Shown here one piece after another: positions 55,770 through 62,644 of a stretch of DNA of 64,000 nt. The position numbers and the translations under genes were made by a program. Positions within the stretch are counted from its first letter, which is position 1, and each line of letters begins with the position of its first letter. Below the pieces are notes generated by a model. That model was not told the origin of the DNA and made no database searches. It saw only the letters and a program-made list of their open reading frames with translations. Source of the DNA: Mycolicibacterium neoaurum (GTDB lineage Bacteria > Actinomycetota > Actinomycetes > Mycobacteriales > Mycobacteriaceae); NCBI RefSeq assembly GCF_036946495.1, contig NZ_JAQIIX010000001.1:1054001-1118000 (forward strand), read 5' to 3'.

Positions 55770-56843
55770 ATGCCCGAGTCCAGTGTCGTGGTGCGGCCGA
55801 TCCCGGTCGGCAGCGGTGACTACAGTGCCAGCTCTCGGTTGCAGGCGGCCGGGCTCAAGCAGGCGATGCGGCTGTTCGAGGACGCCGCCGCGGCGGTACC
55901 GATTCCGCAGCCGCCGCTGCCCATCGTCATCGCCGACTACGGCGCGGCCAACGGCCACAACTCGCTGTTGCCGCTCAATGCGGCGATCACCACGCTGCGC
56001 GGGCGGACCCGGCCCGAGCACTCGATTCTGGTGACGCACACCGATGTGCCGGAGAACGATTTCAGCGCGCTGTTCCGGGTGCTGCGCGCGGACCCGGACA
56101 GCTATCTGCGTCGTGATCCCGCGACCTTCTCGTCCGCGGTCGGACGGTCGTTCTACAGCCAGATCCTGCCGGCCAACACCGTCAACCTCGGCTGGTCGGC
56201 CTGGTCGATCCTGTGGCTGAGCAGCATTCCCGCCGTGGTGACCGACCACATCCATGCCTCGCTCAGCACCGATGACACCGCACGACTGGCGCATGAGCGG
56301 TTGGCGGCCAGGGACTGGCACGAGTTCGTCGCCTATCGCGGCCGGGAATTGTGTCCTGGCGGGCGCGTGGTGGTGATGACGATGGCCATCTCCGCCGACG
56401 GCGAGTTCGGATACCGAGCGCTGTTCGAGGCGCTGATGGCCGAACTCAGCGAACTGGTGGCCCGCGCGGTGATCACCGCCGACGAACTCAGGCAGATGTC
56501 GCTGCCGATCGCCGGTCGTCGCACGGCCGATTTCACCACCCCGTTCGCCCCGTCAGGACGGCTGGAACAGCTCACGATCGAGCACCTCGAGGTGTTCGAT
56601 GCCGAGGACCGGTTCTGGCGCCAGTACCAGAAGGACGGGGATGCAGTGGCTTTCGGGGCGCAGTGGGGTGATTTCCTCCAGGCCGCGGTGATCCCGGTGT
56701 TGACCGGTTTCGTCGCCGCCGAACGCCGATCGGCGTTCGGCGCGGCGCTGCAGTCGGGGGTGGCGGCCAGGATGGCGGCCGAACCTCAGGAGACCCAGAT
56801 CCCGATGGCCCAGATCGTCCTGCACAAGAAGCCGCGCGGCTAG
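55770..56843 (+). CDS. SABATH-like carboxyl methyltransferase
   Basis: 357 residues. The N-terminal GSGDYSASSRLQ and IVIADYGAANGHNSLLPLNAAI resemble the SAM-binding start of the SABATH family, and the aromatic-moiety element GRSFYSQILPANTVNLGWSAWSILWLSSIP (residues 125-154) matches the SFYxxLFP...S.HWLSxxP signature. SABATH enzymes methylate carboxyl groups of small acids (salicylate, jasmonate, IAA) in plants; bacterial members are few and mostly uncharacterised. Convergent with the TPP enzyme. Confidence 0.83.
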   Translation: MPESSVVVRPIPVGSGDYSASSRLQAAGLKQAMRLFEDAAAAVPIPQPPLPIVIADYGAANGHNSLLPLNAAITTLRGRTRPEHSILVTHTDVPENDFSALFRVLRADPDSYLRRDPATFSSAVGRSFYSQILPANTVNLGWSAWSILWLSSIPAVVTDHIHASLSTDDTARLAHERLAARDWHEFVAYRGRELCPGGRVVVMTMAISADGEFGYRALFEALMAELSELVARAVITADELRQMSLPIAGRRTADFTTPFAPSGRLEQLTIEHLEVFDAEDRFWRQYQKDGDAVAFGAQWGDFLQAAVIPVLTGFVAAERRSAFGAALQSGVAARMAAEPQETQIPMAQIVLHKKPRG

Positions 56844-56853
56844 CCCCGCCAGA

Positions 56854-58407
56854 TCACATGAAGGCGGGGACGGCCGCGTCGATCAGATGCGGTCCCGGCT
56901 CGGCCAGCGCCGCGCTGAACTGTGCCGCCAGCTCCTCGGCGGTGGTGGCACGCGTGGCCGGCACCCCGAAACCTGCTGCGATGGCGACGAAGTCGATATC
57001 GGGGTTGCCGATGTTCAGCAGGGATCGGGCCTTCGCACCGGCGCCCTGGTCGCCGCTGCCTGCCCCCACCCTGGCCAGCTCCATCTGCAGGATCGCGTAG
57101 GCGTGGTTGTTCAGGATGACCACGGTGATATCGAGGTTCTCGCGCGCCATCGTCCACAACGCCGAAATCGTGTACAGCGCACTGCCGTCGGCCTGCAGCG
57201 CGATCACCGGCCGGTCCGGGGCGGCCACCGCGGCGCCGACGGCCACCGGCAGTCCCTGCCCTATCGCGCCGCCGGTCAGCGTCAGCACATCGTGGGCCGG
57301 CGCACCGGCGGTGGACGCCGGCACCAGCATCCCGCTGGTGTTGGCCTCATCGGAGATGATGGCGTCCGGCGGCAGCAGCGCACCGATGACCTGCGCCCAA
57401 TTCGCCACCGTCAGCGGTCCTTTCGGCAGCTCCGGCCGGGGCGCATCGGGCAGCGACAGTGGTCCGGCACCGAGTTGATCGGCCAGCTCGGCCAGTTCGT
57501 CAGGCGCCATCACATGGGTCTGCACGCCGATCGGAACCAGGCCGCTCGGCTTGCCGGGATAGGCGAAGAACGCCACCGGCGCCCGCGCCCCGACCAGCAC
57601 CAGGTGCGAGGCGCCGGACAGTTGCTGTTCGGCCTGCTCGGCCAGATAACCGAGCCGTTCGACCGCAGGTATCCCCTGGCCGCGGCGGAGGCGGGCCGGG
57701 AAGGTTTCCACCAACATGCGAGCGCCGGTGGCGGCGGCGATGCGGGCCGCGGTGGCCAGCCCGGCCTCCGTTGTCGCGGCACCACCGAGTAGCAGGACCG
57801 TCTCGGGGCCGTGCGCGCGCAACGCCTCCAGGGCCGCCTCGGCACCGGAGCGCGCGTCGTTGCCCGCCGCCGCGGTGGGCGTGACGAGTTCGCCGGGGCT
57901 CTGGGCGGTGCCCCACGAGTAGTCGGCGGGCAGAACGACCGTCGCGATGCGTCCTGGTGGTCCGGCCGCGGCGGCGATGGCGGCGTCGACGGCCGGGGCC
58001 AGTTGCGCGGCCGATTCCGGGCGGAACACCACTCCGTCCGGCCAGCCGGCCAGCGCCTCGATATCGGACTGCAGCGGGGCGTCGAATTCGACGTGATGGG
58101 TGGCGTGGTCGCCGACGATGTTGACCACCGGGGTGTGGGCGCGCCGCGCGTTGTGCAGGTTGGCCAGCCCGTTGGCCAACCCCGGTCCGAGGTGCAACAG
58201 GGTGGCGGCCGGGTGCCCGGCGATGCGCGCATAACCGTCCGCTGCGCCGGTGGCCACCCCTTCGAACAGGCAGAGCACGGCCCGCATCTGCGGTGTATTG
58301 TCCAGTGCGGCAACGAAATGCATCTCCGAGGTGCCCGGGTTCGCGAAGCACACGTCCACCCCGCCGCCCAGCAGTCGTTGCAGGACGGTATCCGCGCCGG
58401 AAGCCAT
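56854..58407 (-). CDS. TPP-dependent acetolactate synthase-like enzyme
   Basis: 517 residues. The catalytic Glu49 is in LFEGVATGAADGYAR; the TPP motif is ADGSALYTISALWTMARENLDITVVILNN. IlvB/IlvX-like, but residues for branched-chain biosynthesis cannot be confirmed and the neighbourhood is not ilv. Its ATG overlaps the DapB-like stop (TGATG). Substrate unknown. Confidence 0.88.
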   Translation of the reverse strand: MASGADTVLQRLLGGGVDVCFANPGTSEMHFVAALDNTPQMRAVLCLFEGVATGAADGYARIAGHPAATLLHLGPGLANGLANLHNARRAHTPVVNIVGDHATHHVEFDAPLQSDIEALAGWPDGVVFRPESAAQLAPAVDAAIAAAAGPPGRIATVVLPADYSWGTAQSPGELVTPTAAAGNDARSGAEAALEALRAHGPETVLLLGGAATTEAGLATAARIAAATGARMLVETFPARLRRGQGIPAVERLGYLAEQAEQQLSGASHLVLVGARAPVAFFAYPGKPSGLVPIGVQTHVMAPDELAELADQLGAGPLSLPDAPRPELPKGPLTVANWAQVIGALLPPDAIISDEANTSGMLVPASTAGAPAHDVLTLTGGAIGQGLPVAVGAAVAAPDRPVIALQADGSALYTISALWTMARENLDITVVILNNHAYAILQMELARVGAGSGDQGAGAKARSLLNIGNPDIDFVAIAAGFGVPATRATTAEELAAQFSAALAEPGPHLIDAAVPAFM

Positions 58408-59489
58408 CAGCGAATGGTACCGGCGCCCGGGATGAGGGGAAGATCCAGTGCGGTCACCCAGCCGGGCGGGAGATCGTTGACGGCCGGCACGGCGTTGAGC
58501 GCCCGCAGTCCTGTCGCCAGGCACCCCGCCGCGGCGGCGTCCCGGCCGGAACCGTCGGTGAACCGGAACGCGGTCTCCTGCGAGATGCTCGGTGTGCCCT
58601 CGATATCGACGCGGTACACATCATTGTCGTTGCCGGTCGGCCAGTCCGGGGCCGCGTCCAGGCCGATCCGGTTGACATGCTCGAGCTGGATGCGGGTGGC
58701 ACCCCGATAGCGTCCGTTGATGGTGAACCGGACCGCGGCGACGTTGCCCGCCTCGATGACCCCCTTGGCCGACGGACGGTCGGTCGGGGTCACCCATTTG
58801 TCCCAGGTCGTGGTGATCTCGTCGAGGGTGATCCCTGCGGCATGAGCAATCATCGGAACCGTTGCGCCCCAGGCCATGATCAGGATCTCCGGGCTCTCCA
58901 GCAGCGGACGGTACTGCGGCGGGCGCCCGATACCCATCTCGAACTCGTAATCACCGGTGTAGTTGGTGTAGTCGAGCAGTTCGGAGGCCCGTACGGTCCT
59001 GACTTCCGAGCACAGCCCCATCAACGTCAGCGGGAACAGATCGTTGGCGAATCCGGGATCGATCCCGGTGGTGAAACAGGATGCTCCCCCGGCCGCGCAG
59101 GCGTCGGTGATCGGTTGGATCCAGTTGGGCGGGTTCAGATGCATCGCGGGCCAGACCCACGGGGTCATGGCCGTGGAGACGACATCGATTCCCGCGCGCA
59201 GGAAGTGACCGATCAGGTCGATGTTCGCATCGGCCTGCGCGGCGGTCGGCCCGTAGTGCACCAGCGCATCGGGCCGCAACGCGATGAGGGCATCGACGTC
59301 ATCGGTGGCGATGATCCCGAGTTGGCGGCCCAGCGCGCAGAGGTCACCGACATCGCGGCCGGCCTTCGCCGGATTGCTCACCCCTACCCCGACGAGTTCG
59401 AAGTTCGGGTGGGTGACGATCTCGCCGATCACCATCGACCCGACGAAACCGGTACCCCACACCACCACCCGCTTGGGCGACGCGCTCAT
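58407..59489 (-). CDS. DapB-like NAD(P)-dependent oxidoreductase
   Basis: 360 residues. Rossmann start VVVWGTGFVGSMVIGEIVTHPNFELVGVGVSNPAKAGRDVG resembles dihydrodipicolinate reductase, but the length (about 100 residues longer) and lack of the DapB C-terminal substrate loop argue against DAP synthesis. Mycobacteria have several such dimeric amine-dehydrogenase-like paralogues. Coupled to the TPP enzyme. Confidence 0.86.
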   Translation of the reverse strand: MSASPKRVVVWGTGFVGSMVIGEIVTHPNFELVGVGVSNPAKAGRDVGDLCALGRQLGIIATDDVDALIALRPDALVHYGPTAAQADANIDLIGHFLRAGIDVVSTAMTPWVWPAMHLNPPNWIQPITDACAAGGASCFTTGIDPGFANDLFPLTLMGLCSEVRTVRASELLDYTNYTGDYEFEMGIGRPPQYRPLLESPEILIMAWGATVPMIAHAAGITLDEITTTWDKWVTPTDRPSAKGVIEAGNVAAVRFTINGRYRGATRIQLEHVNRIGLDAAPDWPTGNDNDVYRVDIEGTPSISQETAFRFTDGSGRDAAAAGCLATGLRALNAVPAVNDLPPGWVTALDLPLIPGAGTIR

Positions 59490-59499
59490 CGCGGCAGCC

Positions 59500-60042
59500 C
59501 TAGAAGCACCGGCGCAGGCCGCCCGGCTCGCAGATCAGCGGGTACTGGGTGATCGGGATCGGCAGCGGATGCGCATAGGTCAGGGTGAACGGGAACTTCT
59601 GCATGGTGGCGTTCAGCCCACACACCTGGTTGTGGGACACGGTGCGCATGCCGGTCATCGTGATGGTGTTGAACGCGAACGTCTCGAACAGCGCCTGGGT
59701 GCTGCCGTCCGGACAGGTCAGCCCGTCCACCGAGTTGATGTTGTAGCTCCACTGCCCACCCACCAGTTTCGCGATGCCACCCTTGGCGACGCTGTTGGGT
59801 GTCGAACTGATGGTCAGCTGGCAGGCGACCGGGTCGCGGATCTCGACGCGCAGGTCGCCGACGACGGGCACGCAGACCGGGTAGATCGACCACGCCGCGT
59901 CGGGCAGGCCCTCCTGTTTGAAGGTGTAGACCCCCTCCAGCACCTGCTGTTGGGGGTTCGCCCCGGCCGGTGCGGCCGAACCGATCATCGCCACACCAGC
60001 GGCCAGCAACACGGCACTGAACAATCCGCGAAGTATGTTCAC
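59500..60042 (-). CDS. Secreted hypothetical protein with Cys pairs
   Basis: 180 residues: Sec signal ending PAGANP and a beta-rich mature domain with six Cys. Typical of the small mycobacterial exported proteins with lipocalin-like or MPT70-like appearance; family not recognised. GTG 60042 is selected because it yields the signal; the frame opens at 60252. Divergent from the SDR at 60107. Confidence 0.8.
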   Translation of the reverse strand: MNILRGLFSAVLLAAGVAMIGSAAPAGANPQQQVLEGVYTFKQEGLPDAAWSIYPVCVPVVGDLRVEIRDPVACQLTISSTPNSVAKGGIAKLVGGQWSYNINSVDGLTCPDGSTQALFETFAFNTITMTGMRTVSHNQVCGLNATMQKFPFTLTYAHPLPIPITQYPLICEPGGLRRCF

Positions 60043-60106
60043 ACGTCGCAGTATTGCAGGGCGCTTCTGGCCCGTCCGGCGTTTGCCCCGTGAGAGGGTG
60101 CCGGGT

Positions 60107-60847
60107 ATGACCTCATTGGACGGAAAAGTCGCATTGATCACCGGGGCGTCGGCCGGACTCGGCGCCGCAACGGCCACCCTTTTCGCCGAGCGCGGGGCCA
60201 CGGTATACGGCGTGGCAAGGGACACCGACCGGATGGCCGAGGTGTTCGGCAACGTGCCGGTCGGCCGGTTCGGCTCCTATGACATCTCCTCCGCCGAGGC
60301 CTGTGCGCAGGCGGTGGCCGACTGCGTCGAGGCGTTCGGGCGCATCGACGTGCTGGCCAATGTGGCCGGTTTCCACCAGATGCGGCGCACCGCTGACGTG
60401 ACCGATGCCGACTGGGCAACCGATCTCGCGGTCAATCTCAATGGGCCGTTCTATCTCAGCCGCGCGGCACTGCCCCACCTGCTCGCCGCCGGCGGCAATA
60501 TCGTCAACGTCGCATCGGTGGCCGGTGTGGAGGGCGAGGTGTACTCGGCGGGGTACTGCGCGGCCAAGCACGGGCTCATCGGGTTGACCAGGGCGATGGC
60601 CGTGGAGTTCACCAGAGAGACGCTGCGCGTCAACGCGGTCTGTCCCGGCGGGATGCTCACCGCGCAGGTCACCGACTTCTCCGCACCCGAGGATGCCGAC
60701 TGGGAGCTGATCATGCGGATCGCCGCACCGCGCGGAATGATGGATCCCGTCGACGTCGCCAAGACCATCGCCTTCCTGGCCAGTGACGACGCCGCCGCCA
60801 TCCATGGCGCGGTCTACCGGGTCGACAACGGAAAGGGCGCCGACTGA
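60107..60847 (+). CDS. Short-chain dehydrogenase/reductase coupled to the Cys-ladder protein
   Basis: 246 residues. NAD(P)-binding VALITGASAGLGAATATLF, LANVAGF, Ser in NIVNVASVAG, catalytic YCAAK. Typical classical SDR. Its TGA overlaps the ATG of the unusual Cys-ladder gene (TGATG), so both are made from one mRNA. Substrate unknown. Confidence 0.92.
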   Translation: MTSLDGKVALITGASAGLGAATATLFAERGATVYGVARDTDRMAEVFGNVPVGRFGSYDISSAEACAQAVADCVEAFGRIDVLANVAGFHQMRRTADVTDADWATDLAVNLNGPFYLSRAALPHLLAAGGNIVNVASVAGVEGEVYSAGYCAAKHGLIGLTRAMAVEFTRETLRVNAVCPGGMLTAQVTDFSAPEDADWELIMRIAAPRGMMDPVDVAKTIAFLASDDAAAIHGAVYRVDNGKGAD

Positions 60848-61254
60848 TGAGTGAGATCGATACCGGCACACAATCGGTCGGCACCGTCGGCAGCACCGAG
60901 GTGCAGGGTTCCATCGGCACAGTCGGCAGCACCGCTGTCGTCGGCTCGATCGGCACCGTCGGCAGCGCCGGGATCGCCGGGTCCATCGCCACGGTCAACA
61001 GTGCGGGTGTCGCGGGTTCGATCGCGACCGGTGGAAGTGCCGGGGTGGCCGGCGGATTCGCCGTCGTCGGCACCGCCTTCTCGGTGTTGTGCGCGGCGCT
61101 GGTCGGCTGCGTCGCCTGCATCGCATGCGTGGCCTGCCGCAAATGTGCGGCGTGTGTGGCCTGTGCCGGCTGCGTCGACTGCGTCGGTTGTATCGGCTGC
61201 GTGAACTGCTCGGGCCTGCGCGGCGCGGTCGGTCTGCGCGACGTGCACGCCTGA
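60847..61254 (+). CDS. Hexapeptide-repeat protein with a 12-cysteine ladder (novel)
   Basis: 135 residues; no family recognised. Hexads such as GSIGTV, GSTAVV, GSAGIA, GSIATV and GSAGVA fill residues about 15-80 and have the small/hydrophobic pattern of a left-handed beta-helix. The repeat then continues in register with Cys at positions 2 and 5 of each hexad, giving Cys at 88, 91, 94, 97, 100, 103, 106, 109, 112, 115, 118 and 121 exactly, with Cys82 also in register. No signal peptide. Coupled to an SDR. Could bind metal or Fe-S along stacked faces, form disulfides, or be a precursor peptide that is modified; none is shown. Confidence 0.85.
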   Translation: MSEIDTGTQSVGTVGSTEVQGSIGTVGSTAVVGSIGTVGSAGIAGSIATVNSAGVAGSIATGGSAGVAGGFAVVGTAFSVLCAALVGCVACIACVACRKCAACVACAGCVDCVGCIGCVNCSGLRGAVGLRDVHA

Positions 61255-61265
61255 GGATGCCGAGT

Positions 61266-61290
61266 GGCCAGTTATGGCACACCATTGGCT
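61266..61290. repeat. Left half of 47-bp palindromic repeat, copy 2
   Basis: Starts GGCCAGTTATGGCAC, continues ACCATTGGCT; last three bases (GCT) are the target duplication. 11 bases after the Cys-ladder gene stop. The arm is the same as in copy 1 but the inner ten bases differ. Confidence 0.85.
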
Positions 61291-62603
61291 GGCGGTTTCA
61301 AGGGGTGGTTGCAACAGGTCCCTGTGAGGAGCTGTTGTGCGCCCGTCCAAATCGTCTCGTCTTCGTCGTCGGTTCTGGGAGGAAATCCGTAGCGGGTTGA
61401 TCGTGAGTGAAGCCGCTGTGGCAGTCGGCGTGTCGCTGAACTCGGGTTCGCGGTGGTTTGCCGATGCTGGCGGGGTGAGACCTCAGTTACCCGATGGTCA
61501 ACCTCGCCGGCGGCCGCGACTGTCCTTTGAAGAGCGCGAGGAAATCGCGTTAGGAGTGGCGGCCAAAGAATCAATTCGGTGTATCGCTCAACGCCTTGGC
61601 CGGGCGCCGTCGACGATCTCGCGGGAGATCGCTGTCAACGGCGGATGCCGAGGTCGTACGGGCTATCGGTCCCGATATCGCTTCGGTGCGTCATGGCGCG
61701 GTGGGCACGATCCGCGTCCCCGCTACAAGGCCACTGTCGCGCACGACCGCAGCGTCACCCGCGCCGCACGACCGAAGCCGCGCAAGCTGGATCTGTGCAC
61801 GACCCTGCGTGAGGTGGTGCAGACTCGACTCACCGACGAGTTTCACAGTCCGGCCCAGATCGCTGCCCGGTTGCGGCTGGACTTCCCTGATATTGCGGAG
61901 ATGTGGGTGTCACACGAAGCGATCTACCAGGCAATATACGTCCAAGGCAAAGGCAATCTGCGGCGCGATCTGCACACCTACCTGCGGACCGGGCGTGCGA
62001 TACGCCACCCGCGCAGACGACCCGGGCAGCGCCGCGCACGTATCCCTGGCATGGTCAGCATCAGTGAACGGCCTGCCGAGGTCGAGGACCGCGCCATCCC
62101 CGGGCACTGGGAGGGGGATCTGATCATCGGAAGCACCGCCTCCGGGTCGGCGATCGGCACTCTGGTGGAACGCAGCACCCGGTTCACCCTCTTGTTGCAC
62201 CTGCCCGGTGATCACACCGCGGCGACCGTGCAAGAGGCGATCGTGGCCAAGATGGGCCAGTTGCCGGCGCTGCTGGGTAAATCATTGACCTGGGATCAGG
62301 GCAGCGAATTGGCCAACCATCTGGCCATCGCTGAGGCGACAGATCTCGACATCTATTTCTGCGACCCGCACTCACCATGGCAGCGCGGAACCAACGAAAA
62401 CACCAACGGTCTGCTGCGCCAATGGTTTGCCAAAGGCACTGACCTATCGGTGTTTCCCCCCGACTACCTCGACTACGTCGCCACCAAACTCAACAACCGA
62501 CCCCGCCAGACACTGGGCTGGAAAACACCAGCCGAAGCACTCCACGAACTACTCTGCAACCCGACCGATTCACCCACTGTTGCAACCACCCCTTGAAACC
62601 GCC
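61291..62603 (+). mobile_element. IS30-family insertion sequence, copy 2 (1313 bp)
   Basis: Same length as copy 1. Terminal inverted repeats of 27 bp match perfectly at both ends (beginning GGCGGTTTCAAGGGG), target duplication GCT at 61288-61290 and 62604-62606. Inserted in the centre triplet of the palindrome between convergent genes. Confidence 0.93.
61337..62596 (+). CDS. IS30-family transposase (copy 2)
   Basis: 419 residues, intact DDE motif as in copy 1; Ser in RFGASWRGG where copy 1 has Pro. The perfect terminal repeats make this the better-preserved copy. Confidence 0.97.
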   Translation: MRPSKSSRLRRRFWEEIRSGLIVSEAAVAVGVSLNSGSRWFADAGGVRPQLPDGQPRRRPRLSFEEREEIALGVAAKESIRCIAQRLGRAPSTISREIAVNGGCRGRTGYRSRYRFGASWRGGHDPRPRYKATVAHDRSVTRAARPKPRKLDLCTTLREVVQTRLTDEFHSPAQIAARLRLDFPDIAEMWVSHEAIYQAIYVQGKGNLRRDLHTYLRTGRAIRHPRRRPGQRRARIPGMVSISERPAEVEDRAIPGHWEGDLIIGSTASGSAIGTLVERSTRFTLLLHLPGDHTAATVQEAIVAKMGQLPALLGKSLTWDQGSELANHLAIAEATDLDIYFCDPHSPWQRGTNENTNGLLRQWFAKGTDLSVFPPDYLDYVATKLNNRPRQTLGWKTPAEALHELLCNPTDSPTVATTP

Positions 62604-62628
62604 GCTCCTTGGCGTGTCATAACTGGCC
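62604..62628. repeat. Right half of 47-bp palindromic repeat, copy 2
   Basis: GCT duplication (62604-62606), CCTTGGC and arm GTGTCATAACTGGCC. The palindrome would lie between two convergent genes, consistent with a bidirectional terminator. Confidence 0.85.
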
Positions 62629-62644
62629 GCTCGACAGGTTGCTA

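Noticed and set aside
37844..62603. Composite transposon bounded by two IS30 copies
   Set aside because: Each IS has its own target duplication and palindrome, and most of the interior is core mycobacterial gene order, so independent insertions explain it better.
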